This document shows, piece by piece, positions 8,598 through 16,235 of a DNA stretch of 64,000 bases. The position numbers and the translations under genes were made by a program. Numbering within the stretch: position 1 is the stretch's first letter; each line of letters begins with the position of its first letter. The stretch is from the NCBI RefSeq assembly GCF_003946245.1, contig NZ_RHNN01000004.1, positions 83,404 through 147,403 on the forward strand, read 5' to 3'. The DNA comes from Levilactobacillus cerevisiae. Lineage in GTDB: Bacteria > Bacillota > Bacilli > Lactobacillales > Lactobacillaceae. A model generated the notes under the pieces. The model was not told the origin of the DNA. It searched no databases and saw only the letters and a list, made by a program, of their open reading frames with translations.

Positions 8598-8882
8598 ATG
8601 TTTCGTCATTTTATTGTTTACTCCGAGTTAGACGGTGTTGCTTTCGCTTACCATTTCTCGACCTCGGATCTTACGGGTCAAGAGATCGGTAAAGCGTGGA
8701 AACGCGTTCAAGCCCACACTACTGTGAGAGGCAGCGCCTATGCCATTCACGTTTTAGGCACGGATTCGCCTACCTTTGCTTCGGTTCAGGACATGGATCC
8801 CTACTTCGCGAACGTTAAGGAAATAACGGATCTCGCTGAATTCTTCAGTTATCTTGAGCCAGCAACACCAACGCAACCTTAA
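8598..8882 (+). CDS. Small protein of unknown function, paralog 2
   Basis: 94 residues. It is clearly homologous to the preceding protein over its whole length: FRHFIVYSELDGVAFAYHFSTS, AIHVLGTDSPTF and DMDPYFANVKEITDLAEFFSYL match the same positions. About half of the residues look identical by eye. The start is ATG at 8598, because AAAGGGAG (8582-8589) is 8 bases away; the upstream GTG overlaps that ribosome site. It is the last gene of a three-gene unit closed by a terminator. Function unknown. Confidence 0.8.
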   Translation: MFRHFIVYSELDGVAFAYHFSTSDLTGQEIGKAWKRVQAHTTVRGSAYAIHVLGTDSPTFASVQDMDPYFANVKEITDLAEFFSYLEPATPTQP

Positions 8883-8911
8883 CTGAGATAATTACTAGAA
8901 TGAATTACATC

Positions 8912-8949
8912 AAGCAGACTGGATGTCAATGTACCCAGTCTGCTTTTGA
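8912..8949 (+). terminator. Terminator of the RelA/SpoT-like operon
   Basis: Stem AGCAGACTGG / CCAGTCTGCT with a roughly 11-base loop, then TTTTG. Confidence 0.8.
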
Positions 8950-9040
8950 TTTACTCACGACCTGAGTGCGCCCGAATTTTAGGGATTGTCCCCGCTTCGA
9001 TGGCGTGGTAAGGTTAACCTAGTGAATGAAAGAGGGTTGA

Positions 9041-9454
9041 ATGAATTTGGTTAAAACATACATACGGGGGCTGGTGCCCACCTTGCTCTGGTTGCTGCTA
9101 ATCTGCGTGCCAGTCACCAATGGCGCCGCGCACTTAGTCTTTTCTTGGTGGGCCGTGTACGTGGTCCTGAGTTACGGTTTTTGTTTTCCCCGCAGCTATC
9201 GGGTCCTCCAGAAAGTGGTGCATCGCAGTAAGCGTTCCAACCTGAACCAGCCACGGCAAAATGCCGAAGAAGAAGCCATGCGGCAGGGGGCCAGTTACGC
9301 CAACACCGGTAGATTTGGTACGGGACGACTGGGCGATGCTGACGGCCAGGACGGTCGCTTGATTCGTTGGGGGACGGAATTTGTCATTCTGATGTTTGCG
9401 GTTATCGCCGGCCCCGTGGTTGTGGCGGCTGACGTGATGCTGCACCGCAATTAG
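9041..9454 (+). CDS. Small membrane protein of unknown function
   Basis: 137 residues with two hydrophobic segments near the N-terminus (about 10-28 and 33-48), a hydrophilic, basic middle (QKVVHRSKRSNLNQPRQ) and a C-terminal transmembrane segment (about 112-132). The arrangement resembles DUF3899-type proteins of lactobacilli, but I cannot confirm that. ATG at 9041 with AGAGGG just upstream. Single gene. Confidence 0.65.
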   Translation: MNLVKTYIRGLVPTLLWLLLICVPVTNGAAHLVFSWWAVYVVLSYGFCFPRSYRVLQKVVHRSKRSNLNQPRQNAEEEAMRQGASYANTGRFGTGRLGDADGQDGRLIRWGTEFVILMFAVIAGPVVVAADVMLHRN

Positions 9455-9474
9455 ATCGGTGAAGGGGAGAAAGT

Positions 9475-9595
9475 CTAATTTTTAAGCAATTCGGCCACCA
9501 ACAATAGACCGGCATCATTGGTAAGTTGGGTACCATGCATCACAAAAAGAAATTTTTGAATTGAACTCTAAGATACGGTTCAGCATATTAGTCAT
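9475..9595 (-). pseudogene. Relic of an insertion-sequence transposase N-terminus (possibly IS1380-like)
   Basis: On the minus strand an ATG at 9595 opens MTNMLNRILEFNSKISFCDA and hits a stop. In the next frame MHGTQLTNDAGLLLVAELLKN runs to TAG at 9475. Joined across one frameshift, this resembles the opening of IS1380-type transposases (FNSKI.., then TQLTNDAGLLLVAEL). Everything downstream is gone. Identification is from pattern memory only. Confidence 0.35.
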
Positions 9596-9671
9596 TAAGA
9601 ACTCCCCTATTGGGTTCTTTGGCTGGTAATGTCACAGTACCATTGTGGGGTTCTGTTTTTTAACCTTTTTT

Positions 9672-9797
9672 GAGCCTGAGACAAAATCCCAGACGCTTTT
9701 GGTGTCTCCGAATTTACGTTGTTGAAACGTGCGACAAAAGGTTAGCTGGTGAGCATTAAAACTGCTAGCCAGCTAATCGCCCTTTGCCCACTCTCAA
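9672..9797. repeat. C-type palindromic element
   Basis: Shares with 10651-10772 the string TCTCCGAATTTACRTTGYTGAAACGTG, a GGTTAGCTGGTGAGCATTAA..CTAGCCAGCTAATCGCC palindrome, GACAAAAGG / CCTTTTGTC-like arms and the closing CCCACTCTC. A leading ATCCCAGAC..GTCTCC remnant is also present. Confidence 0.6.
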
Positions 9798-9852
9798 AAA
9801 AGCTAGAAAACCTCAGCACCATAAAGAACTGGTTGAGATTTTCTAGCTTGTG
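9798..9852. terminator. Long hairpin between convergent units
   Basis: AAGCTAGAAAACCTCA pairs with TTGAGATTTTCTAGCTT across a roughly 18-base loop. It lies between the plus-strand region and the minus-strand toxin operon. It lacks a strong T-run, so it may be only a weak bidirectional terminator. Confidence 0.4.
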
Positions 9853-9947
9853 ATGAATCATCCAGGTTAATCAGTGCACAGCTCCTACTTTACCACGAGA
9901 CAGTCTGCAATTAGGCTAGGGCTCGCAGACCTTACGTGGCGCGTTTT

Positions 9948-10229
9948 CTACTTGAACAGGTCTGCGTGACTGCCAGTATCAATGAAGCGGATAAAGCTAC
10001 CGTCATATTTGTAAATAAGTAGCCAGTCTGGTTTGATGTGCAATTCTCGTTCAGGTTTACGATTGACTAGAGGGTGGTCATTGTAACGTGGTTCTAATGC
10101 GTCGTCATTGATTAACATGTAGAAGACATTTTCAAAGTCAGCCTTGTGGTAACGACCACCCCGAAGTAGACTTTGATAGTGTTTCTTGAATTTTTTCTCA
10201 AATGCTGGCTTATAAGGCTGGCTAGTCAT
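9948..10229 (-). CDS. yafQ: Type II toxin, YafQ family mRNA interferase
   Basis: 93 residues, a RelE-fold ribosome-dependent mRNA endonuclease. The catalytic set of E. coli YafQ is present at nearly the same numbers: His52, His64, Asp68, Trp69, His88 (in TGSHADLF) and Phe92. It is the second gene of a two-gene operon whose antitoxin gene overlaps its start by 8 bases, which implies translational coupling. The complete catalytic set suggests it is active. Confidence 0.92.
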   Translation of the reverse strand: MTSQPYKPAFEKKFKKHYQSLLRGGRYHKADFENVFYMLINDDALEPRYNDHPLVNRKPERELHIKPDWLLIYKYDGSFIRFIDTGSHADLFK

Positions 10230-10464
10230 TTAACCAATCCAGTCCTTTCTGAGGGTCGTCAAATTCAATATAATCTTGGCTGTTGATTGCTTCTGTCAGA
10301 CGTGGCGTGGGTTGGGCCACCTCAAATGGAATGCCGCCAACTTCAATCGCCTTTTTTGCAAAGATGCGAAATGCTTCAGCGGGTGTCAAACCCACTCGAT
10401 GCATGACGGCTTCTAAGTCTTGTTTGTCCTTTTGATCCATTCGAAAATGTACTTGGGAAGTCAT
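10222..10464 (-). CDS. dinJ: Antitoxin, RelB/DinJ family
   Basis: 80 residues. The N-terminal ribbon-helix-helix domain (QVHFRMDQKDKQDLEAVMHRVGLTPAEAFRIFAKKAI is its core region, residues 4-40) should bind the operator, and the acidic C-terminus (DYIEFDDPQKGLDWLND) should wrap the toxin. AGAGGTG lies 6 bases before ATG. DinJ with YafQ autoregulates this operon; a matching palindrome lies just upstream. Confidence 0.92.
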   Translation of the reverse strand: MTSQVHFRMDQKDKQDLEAVMHRVGLTPAEAFRIFAKKAIEVGGIPFEVAQPTPRLTEAINSQDYIEFDDPQKGLDWLND

Positions 10465-10481
10465 TTTATCACCTCTGGTTG

Positions 10482-10500
10482 GATGGTACCATCTAGTACC
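10482..10500. promoter_or_regulatory. Palindromic operator of dinJ-yafQ
   Basis: GATGGTACCATC is a perfect 12-base palindrome at 10482-10493. It overlaps a second arrangement, TGGTAC-N6-GTACCA. It lies 18 bases upstream of the antitoxin ATG, where the antitoxin complex would repress transcription. Confidence 0.65.
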
Positions 10501-10650
10501 AAAGATAACAACTGATTTGCACGGTAATTACTAAAAATCGGTTTAACTGGACGGATGCTTCGGAATTCTGTTTGGGGAGATATTTATCAACTAACTGATT
10601 AACTGGTGGAAAGTATCCGGAAATTCTTAAAATAAATGCGTCACATAATA

Positions 10651-10772
10651 GAAAGGGGTCTGGGGCAAAACCCCAGACTCCTTTGGTATCTCCGAATTTA
10701 CATTGCTGAAACGTGGGACAAAAGGCAGCTGACTCCGCTTAAGGCTGATAATCGCCTTTTGTCCCACTCTCA
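10651..10772. repeat. C-type palindromic element with intact GTCTGGGG hairpin
   Basis: Begins with GGTCTGGGG / CCCCAGAC (perfect 8-base stem). It continues with TCCGAATTTACATTGCTGAAACGTGGGACAAAAGG and ends with CCTTTTGTCCCACTC, which pairs back with GTGGGACAAAAGG. The rest of 10501-10650 holds nothing I recognise. Confidence 0.65.
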
Positions 10773-10856
10773 TTTGGTTTGAATGATGATTTCAGTGACA
10801 ATTGATGGTTATCTGTTAGGAATGACACTAGGGTAATCTGTCCATTCAATCTTAGC

Positions 10857-10896
10857 GCCCACAGCAGGTCAGCTTGAGTCCACTGTCGGGAACGAG
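10857..10896. repeat. Remnant of a B-type element end
   Basis: CCCACAGCAGGTCAGCTTGAG followed by CCACTGTCGGGAACG matches, with decay, the B-element end CCCCACAGCAGGGCACCTTGAA..CCGCCGGGAACG. The other parts are missing. Confidence 0.45.
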
Positions 10897-10912
10897 CAAT
10901 CCACCGGTTAGG

Positions 10913-11344
10913 TTACAGCGCCTTCTTCAAAGTCACCACCGGCGCTCCATCCTCATCGAAGGGCACACCCACAGCCTGGTAGCCGCAGCGTTCGTAGAAA
11001 CTCTTGGCGGTGAGCTCGCCGTCAATCAGGCCGTGCGTGAAGCCGTGGGCCTTGGCCCAGTTCTCACCGGCTTGGAGCACCTGACTGCCAATCCCTTGTC
11101 CCCGTAACGCTTGGCTGGTACAGACCCGGCCAAAACGCATTTCGGTTGACGATTGGGCTTCCAGCCGCAAGGTGCCGACGGGGAGTTCTGGGCGTTGGTA
11201 GGCGACCACGTAAAGCCGGTCCGGTGTGTCGCGGTCATCGAACTCGACGTCGCGGGGGATGCCCCGTTCAGTAACGAAGATGGCTTGGCGCAACGAGAGC
11301 GCTGCGGCGCGGTTGAAGGGTGCGTTTGAAATCACGATTTCCAT
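10913..11344 (-). CDS. GNAT family N-acetyltransferase (ElaA/YjcF-like)
   Basis: 143 residues. The acetyl-CoA pyrophosphate-binding loop appears as QALRGQGIGSQVL near residues 78-90, followed by the fourth strand and FYERCGYQAVG, standard GNAT landmarks. The N-terminal LRQAIFVTERGIPRDVEFDDRD resembles the ElaA/YjcF subgroup, whose substrates are unknown. ATG at 11344 preceded by AGGAGG. It starts 10 bases after the ABC ATPase gene ends, so it is probably the last gene of that operon. Confidence 0.85.
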   Translation of the reverse strand: MEIVISNAPFNRAAALSLRQAIFVTERGIPRDVEFDDRDTPDRLYVVAYQRPELPVGTLRLEAQSSTEMRFGRVCTSQALRGQGIGSQVLQAGENWAKAHGFTHGLIDGELTAKSFYERCGYQAVGVPFDEDGAPVVTLKKAL

Positions 11345-11354
11345 GAGAGACCTC

Positions 11355-12125
11355 CTATTCAATCTCGGCGAAGAAGCTGTAGAGCTTTTCGCTGGTCAGA
11401 GCTTGCTTGTCCGCACCGGCCACATCGTACGTGACCTTGCCGTGATGCAGGACAATCAAGCGGTTGCCGTACGTCAGGGCGTCTTCCATGTGGTGGGTGA
11501 TCATCAGGCAAGTCAGCTTATCTTGGGAAACCCGTTCGTTGGTCAGATGCATCAGGTCCTGACCGGTGCGGGGATCCAGCGCTGCGGTGTGTTCGTCCAA
11601 CAGTAAAATTTCTGGCCGTTTCAGCGTAGCCATTAAGAAACTCAAGGCTTGACGTTGACCTCCAGAAAGGTTGCCAGTGGCGGTGGTCAGCCGGTCGTCC
11701 AAGCCGTTGTGCATGGTAGCCGTCAGTTCCTTGTAGTGAGCTAAATGGTGGTTCAACCCGCGTGGCAATAAGCCGCGGCGTTGGCCCCGTCGTTCCGCCA
11801 GCAGGAGATTTTCGGCGACCGTCATCCGGGGGGCCGTTCCCAATTTAGGATCCTGGAAGACGCGGGCCAAGAAGCGGGTGCGTTTCTCCACGGATTCATG
11901 GGAAATATCCTTGCCGTTCAACAGAATCTGGCCGCCATCAATGCTGAGGTCGCCGCCAATGGCGTTGAACAGGGTGGATTTGCCGGCCCCGTTTGAGCCC
12001 AACACCGTGATGAAGTCCCCGGCGTTGATGGTGAGATTGAGCTTATTTAGAATCGTGATTTCCTCGGGCGTGTTGCGATTAACCTTCAGGACGACATCCT
12101 TTAATTCCAGTAATGGTTTAGTCAT
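11355..12125 (-). CDS. ABC transporter ATPase, TrpZ-like
   Basis: 256 residues. Walker A GSNGAGKST (about 44-52), signature LSGGQRQAL (about 153-161), Walker B ILLLDEHTAALD (about 173-184) and the switch His in MITHHMEDAL. It powers the neighbouring permease and substrate-binding protein. The gene overlaps the permease stop by 8 bases. The family (COG1101/2984/4120) takes up tryptophan or related small solutes in streptococci. A second paralogous set lies at 17.4-20.1 kb. Confidence 0.9.
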   Translation of the reverse strand: MTKPLLELKDVVLKVNRNTPEEITILNKLNLTINAGDFITVLGSNGAGKSTLFNAIGGDLSIDGGQILLNGKDISHESVEKRTRFLARVFQDPKLGTAPRMTVAENLLLAERRGQRRGLLPRGLNHHLAHYKELTATMHNGLDDRLTTATGNLSGGQRQALSFLMATLKRPEILLLDEHTAALDPRTGQDLMHLTNERVSQDKLTCLMITHHMEDALTYGNRLIVLHHGKVTYDVAGADKQALTSEKLYSFFAEIE

Positions 12126-13017
12126 TGGTATCCAACCCCCGTTTCACAAGGTGTTTGAAATTGAGCACGTTCTTGAAGACCGGCAACATCATGCATAGCG
12201 CTAAGATGATGGCGGAGATCAGGTTGAGGTCGTTGGCACTGAAGCCTAGCTTGAGCACGATGAGCAACACGAAACGGTAGAGGATACTGCCGAGCGTGAC
12301 GGCTACGAGCCGTTGGTTCAGGGTCAGATCGCCAAAGGCCACCTCACCAATAATGATGGAGGCCAGGGCAATCACGATAATGCCGATCCCCATGTTGACG
12401 TCGGCGTACCCGTTATTTTGGGCAACCAGGGCGCCACCAAAGGCAATCAAGCCGTTGGAGACCATCAAGCCCATGATTTTCATGTTGTCGGTGTTGATGC
12501 CGAGGGAGCGGGCCATCGTTTGGTTATCGCCGGTCGCGATGAAGCCTTGACCGAGTTCCGTTTGCAAAAAGTAAATGACGATGGTAGTGATGACAACCAT
12601 GACTACCGTGCCCAGTACCACGCTGTCGAAGTATTGCGGCAGCGAGGCGAGTAAGTGATTTTTGAACAGAGTCGACTTCCCCAGTAGGGAGACGTTGGCC
12701 CGGCCCATGATCCGCAAGTTCACGGAGTAACAGGCGGTCATGACCAGAATTCCGGCGAGCAGGATGGGAATGTGGCCCTTGGTGTAGAGCAGACCAGTGA
12801 TTAAGCCGGCCAGCGCACCGACGACAAATGCCAGTAACGTTGCCAACAGCGGGTTCATCCCGTTACTAATGGCAGCGACGGCGGTGGCGGCACCCAGTGG
12901 GAACGTGCCTTCGACCGTCATATCAGCGAAATCAAGAATTCTAAAGGTCAGGAATAACCCGACCCCGAGGACGGCCCAGAGGAGGCCTTGTCCGATTGCG
13001 GAAACTGCTAAACTCAT
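12118..13017 (-). CDS. ABC transporter permease, TrpY-like
   Basis: 299 residues and about eight to nine hydrophobic helices of the COG4120 / branched-chain permease type. Signature stretches are FLTFRILDFADMTVEGTFPLGAA near the N-terminus, LGQGFIATGDNQTMARSLGI and NNGYADVNMGIGIIVIALAS. ATGA overlap with the binding-protein stop and an 8-base overlap with the ATPase show a coupled operon. The paralog at 18408 shares the same segments. Confidence 0.9.
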   Translation of the reverse strand: MSLAVSAIGQGLLWAVLGVGLFLTFRILDFADMTVEGTFPLGAATAVAAISNGMNPLLATLLAFVVGALAGLITGLLYTKGHIPILLAGILVMTACYSVNLRIMGRANVSLLGKSTLFKNHLLASLPQYFDSVVLGTVVMVVITTIVIYFLQTELGQGFIATGDNQTMARSLGINTDNMKIMGLMVSNGLIAFGGALVAQNNGYADVNMGIGIIVIALASIIIGEVAFGDLTLNQRLVAVTLGSILYRFVLLIVLKLGFSANDLNLISAIILALCMMLPVFKNVLNFKHLVKRGLDTND

Positions 13018-14009
13018 TTAAAAACCTCCCCGTGTTCTTTGGCTTCTTTGACAACGGAAGCGGGGAGCGTGATCCCCAACTTCTTGGCTTGCTTCAAGTT
13101 GACCGTCATTTCACCCTTTTTCTCAAAGTGAATCGGGGTGTCGGCGGGGTTCTTTCCCTTTAAAATGGCAGCGGTCATCTTACCCGTTTCCACGCCCAAC
13201 TTGTATTGATTAATACTCAACGTGGCAAGACCACCGGCTTTAACCATGGTGTCCACAGCGGGGAAGACCGGAATCTTTTTGGCGTTAGCGGTAGAGACCA
13301 GCGTCTGCATCGCGCTGGCCACCGTGTTGTCGGTTGGCACGTAGATGGCGTCGACCTGGCTCACCATTTGTTCAGCGACCTGGTTCAAATCGTTGGTGCT
13401 GGCAATCGAGTAGGCTTTGAGCCGGACGTGTTCCTTCTTACAAAGCGCCGCGAATTGGTGGTACTGGGCGGTTGCGGAATCATCGGACGATGTGTAAATA
13501 ATCCCCAGCGTCTTCATATTGGGCATGATCTGTTGAATTAATTTGAGCTGTGACTTCAGCGGCGCCTGGTCGGAGACCCCGGTCACGTTATTGCCGGGAT
13601 GGGTGTTGCTCTTGACCAGGTCGGCACCCATGGGATCGGTGATGGCTCCCAGGACAACGGGGATGTTCGAGCTAGCGTTGGCAAGGGCCTGCGCGGCTGG
13701 CGTGGCGATCCCAATCATGGCGTCCGCCTTCTCGTTGACGAAGCGGGCACTCATGGTTTTCAGATTACTCTGATCGTTCTGGGCGTTTTGAAAATCAATT
13801 TTGACGTTCTTCCCCACGTGGTAGCCTTCTTCGGCGAGTCCATGGATGATACCCTTGTGGATGGCGTCTAGGGCCGGGTGGGAGAGCAGTTGGAGAATCC
13901 CCACGGTGGGAACGGCCTGCTTGTTGCTTGATTCTGGTTTGCTTTCTTGAACAAAGGCGAATCCGAGAAAAATAAGTAAAAGGGCAATGAGTCCGTACAT
14001 GCGTTTCAT
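13014..14009 (-). CDS. ABC transporter substrate-binding protein, TrpX-like, without a lipobox
   Basis: 331 residues, COG2984 (ABC_sub_bind) family. It captures the solute outside the cell for the two genes downstream. The mature domain starts at about 33 with VGILQLLSHPALDAIHKG and contains GIATPAAQALAN, VTGVSDQAPLKSQLKLIQ and LGIIYTSSDDSA, all matched in the paralog at 17419. The N-terminus is MKRMYGLIALLLIFLGFAFV with no cysteine. It is therefore held by an uncleaved helix or released, unlike its lipoprotein paralog. A structured leader with two terminators lies upstream. Confidence 0.9.
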   Translation of the reverse strand: MKRMYGLIALLLIFLGFAFVQESKPESSNKQAVPTVGILQLLSHPALDAIHKGIIHGLAEEGYHVGKNVKIDFQNAQNDQSNLKTMSARFVNEKADAMIGIATPAAQALANASSNIPVVLGAITDPMGADLVKSNTHPGNNVTGVSDQAPLKSQLKLIQQIMPNMKTLGIIYTSSDDSATAQYHQFAALCKKEHVRLKAYSIASTNDLNQVAEQMVSQVDAIYVPTDNTVASAMQTLVSTANAKKIPVFPAVDTMVKAGGLATLSINQYKLGVETGKMTAAILKGKNPADTPIHFEKKGEMTVNLKQAKKLGITLPASVVKEAKEHGEVFK

Positions 14010-14287
14010 TTCGTTAACCTCACTTTAATGGTGGTTGGTAGCGGTAAGTGATACAAAAAAGAGCACCCAGACCGGCTGGGTGCCCAAATAAAAAGGCCCA
14101 CAAAACCGGAATGAAACATCCGTGCGGGCTTTTGCATCAGAAAAGTTAGCCGGCGCAGATGCGAGAATCGCTCTGGGAGCTCAAGTCGCATCAACACTGA
14201 TGACGACTTGATTACCGGCTTTGCCAACGTCCATTAAGTTTGTTGCTAGACATTTGCATTAACTTTTCCTTCTTTCCATAATTGAAT
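14010..14287 (-). promoter_or_regulatory. Structured 5' leader with attenuator-type terminators (unidentified riboswitch-like RNA)
   Basis: On the minus strand the transcript begins near 14287. AAAAGTTA (14267-14260) can close a domain with TAACTTTT (14148-14141). Inside are GCCGG/CCGGC and a strong CAAGTC-CATCA/TGATG-GACTTG hairpin (14210-14182). Two terminator-like stems follow (14131-14093 and 14085-14054), the second GGGCACCCAG / CTGGGTGC plus TCTTTTTT. This layout implies ligand- or tRNA-controlled read-through. It lacks the AGGGTGG T-box sequence and I could not match it to a known class. Confidence 0.6.
14054..14085 (-). terminator. Leader terminator upstream of the TrpX-like gene
   Basis: Read on the minus strand: GCACCCAG, loop CCGGT, CTGGGTGC, then TCTTTTTTG. 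It lies inside the leader, 45 bases before the start codon, so it must be bypassed for expression. Confidence 0.75.
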
Positions 14288-14293
14288 AGTCTT

Positions 14294-14322
14294 AGTTTAC
14301 GGCATCCGGTACAGGGCGTCAA
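14294..14322 (-). promoter_or_regulatory. Sigma-A promoter of the minus-strand ABC operon
   Basis: Minus strand: -35 TTGACG (14322-14317), 17-base spacer, -10 TAAACT (14299-14294). Confidence 0.7.
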
Positions 14323-14382
14323 CCTTATTTTTGATTTTTTGGCTGATTGGTCTGAACCACGGAAAAAGCAGGCAAACTAGAA

Positions 14383-14661
14383 TTAATTGATGATCTGAAG
14401 TGGTGTGATGTTCATGGTGATTTGGAGGTCTAATCCAGCCGCATATCTGTCGAGAGTCTTCAGGCTGGGAACAGAGTCTAAATTTTCAATTTTGGCTAGT
14501 TGTGGTTGCTTCATGCCAATGTGGTCTGCGAATTCTTTTTGGGAAATGCCTCTCCTTAGGCGTTCAACCTGCAGTGTGCTCAGTGTGTCAATAATTGACA
14601 TTTCTTGCGGCGAAATATCTTTGATGGTTGGTTTGAAGTCTTCCCAGTTCCATGCGTTCAT
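14383..14661 (-). CDS. XRE-family helix-turn-helix protein (HigA-like, solitary)
   Basis: 92 residues. The helix-turn-helix spans about 35-85 (LRRGISQKEFADHIGMKQPQLAKIENLDSVPSLKTL). The N-terminal acidic stretch WNWEDFKPTIKDISP is seen in HigA-type antitoxins. There is no toxin gene beside it on either side, so it is an orphan antitoxin or a small regulator. It lies immediately upstream of the ABC operon promoter on the same strand. Start ATG at 14661. Confidence 0.8.
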   Translation of the reverse strand: MNAWNWEDFKPTIKDISPQEMSIIDTLSTLQVERLRRGISQKEFADHIGMKQPQLAKIENLDSVPSLKTLDRYAAGLDLQITMNITPLQIIN

Positions 14662-14770
14662 AGTTACTTAGTCTCCTCATCATATTTGTTTGCAATATAA
14701 CCCGTTGGCCAAGCGGTGTCAAAACATCTGATTGCGACCGCCGATTTACTACGTATTGCGCAGTCATTTT

Positions 14771-14779
14771 TGGTATACT
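14771..14779 (+). promoter_or_regulatory. Extended -10 promoter of the degV-type gene
   Basis: TGGTATACT has the extended TG motif plus TATACT. About 100 bases of leader precede the ATG. Confidence 0.5.
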
Positions 14780-14886
14780 GGACGTTAACAGTTCGGCGCT
14801 GTGGCCCTAGAAAAGAAGCGGGCACAGACAAGTCGCTGAACGACTTTAGATCAATTTAAACTGAAACGAAACAAGGAGGCTGCACC

Positions 14887-15789
14887 ATGAAAATTGCCGT
14901 TCTAACGGATACGTCGGCTGGGATTGATTTTGATGAGGCTGCGACGCTTCACCTGACACTGCTTGCCGCACCGATTATGTTTGGTAATCGCCAGTACCAC
15001 GAGTATCAGGACTTGAGTACCGCTGATTACTACCGCCTAATGCGGCTCGCTAAATCAAAAAAGATGGTGCCGACCGCACCGCAAGTCTCAATGAAGACGG
15101 TACAGGCGACCTGTGATCGGCTGGCCAAGGACGGGGTGACCGACGTCATCGTGATTGGGCCCTCACTGGGGATTTCCGGGTTCGTCAATACACTGGCCGC
15201 CTACGTGGAAAATATCACGAGCGTGCACGTCTGGCCGTGGGATTCACGCGGTATCTTGACCACGATGGGCGACCAGGTGCGTCTAGCCGCCGGGCTGGTA
15301 GCGAAGGGGTTAACGGTCGATGAGGTCTTCGCCCAATTGACGAAGCTCCGCGACACGGCGCACAGTGTGTTTGTGGTGGACTCCATCAAGCCTTTGCTGC
15401 GAACGGGGGAGGTTAACCCCAGCCACAGTCCCGGAAGTACGCCCCTGTTAGCCGGCAAGCCCATTTTAATTTTTGATCCGTCCGGCAAAATGCGGGTGGC
15501 CGGCAGTGCGCTGCGGCTGAAAGGGGCCATGGCGGACTTTTTGGATGATTTGGCCACGGACCTGGCAGGCTCAGAACCGGTCAAGGCCACGGTGCTAAAC
15601 GCCGACCAACCGGAAGCGACTCAGCACTGGTTGACGGGGGCTCAGAAACGTTTTCCCACGGTTAACTTTGACGTGGCGTTGATTGGGCCTAGTTTTGGCG
15701 TTCACGTGGGCGACGGGGCGATGGGGATGGCTTGGTGCCAAGACTACCACAGCCTCCTCGACCCATCCCCAGAAATCAGCACGCAATAA
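14887..15789 (+). CDS. DegV family fatty-acid-binding protein (FakB-like)
   Basis: 300 residues. DegV/FakB proteins present a bound fatty acid to the kinase FakA for phosphorylation and entry into phospholipid synthesis. The landmarks are the N-terminal VLTDTSAGID, TAPQVS near 60 (substrate pocket Thr/Ser), and VVDSIKPLLRTGEVN with GKPILIFDPSGKMR in the C-terminal domain. AAGGAGG lies 7 bases before ATG. No fakA is in the window. The gene is monocistronic and followed by repeat elements. Confidence 0.88.
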   Translation: MKIAVLTDTSAGIDFDEAATLHLTLLAAPIMFGNRQYHEYQDLSTADYYRLMRLAKSKKMVPTAPQVSMKTVQATCDRLAKDGVTDVIVIGPSLGISGFVNTLAAYVENITSVHVWPWDSRGILTTMGDQVRLAAGLVAKGLTVDEVFAQLTKLRDTAHSVFVVDSIKPLLRTGEVNPSHSPGSTPLLAGKPILIFDPSGKMRVAGSALRLKGAMADFLDDLATDLAGSEPVKATVLNADQPEATQHWLTGAQKRFPTVNFDVALIGPSFGVHVGDGAMGMAWCQDYHSLLDPSPEISTQ

Positions 15790-15833
15790 TTTCGTTCCCG
15801 ACGGCGGGTTCACAACAAACTGGTCGTTGCCAG

Positions 15834-16022
15834 TGCCTCCGGCATGGTGAAAATAGCCCGGAACGCTGTGGGCGGCCGCCTGAAGCCTGAGAAGCGGTCT
15901 TCAGGCTTACTTTGAGCCGCTAAAGTCGCGTCTCAAAGATACCAATTCTCTAAGCAGCGGAGAACCAGCCGCTACTAAGAGAATTCCCGCGGCTTAGGCT
16001 ATTTTCACCATACCTGCGGCTA
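15834..16022 (+). repeat. A-type cloverleaf element
   Basis: Arms TGCCTCCGGCATGGTGAAAAT and ATTTTCACCATACCTGCGGC. The core is CGGAACGCTGTGGGCGG, a perfect CCTGAAG / CTTCAGG hairpin around GCGGTC, CTTTGAGCC..GTCTCAAAG, and a long hairpin AATTCTCT..AGAGAATT before CCCGCGGC. It is nearly identical to the copy at 16236. Confidence 0.8.
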
Positions 16023-16129
16023 GATTGCGGTTGAACCCGCGTCAACGGCTGTATTGGGGGTGTTTCTCATGGATGATGCGGCTTGTGTTGCGGCTGTGGT
16101 TGAGTCAGGAAGCGAAAACTCAGACTGAA

Positions 16130-16170
16130 TGTCGACACAGCTGGGGACCTTGACCCGCCTCTGGTCACTC
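16130..16170 (+). repeat. B-element right-end remnant
   Basis: TGTCGACACAGCTGGGGACC followed by TTGACCCGCCTCTGGTCACTC is the terminal 40 bases of a B element. The core is missing. Confidence 0.55.
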
Positions 16171-16235
16171 GTGATTGTGGCAGTGATTTCTGGTGTTGGT
16201 CGTGTATGCTCTTTCGGTGCTGATAATGGTTGACA

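Noticed and set aside
14010..14287. Leader as a tryptophan T-box
   Set aside because: The AGGGTGGNACCGCG antiterminator sequence and the stem I motifs are missing.
14383..14661. XRE protein as part of a complete toxin-antitoxin pair
   Set aside because: No toxin-like gene lies on either side; only a structured leader and the degV-type gene are adjacent.
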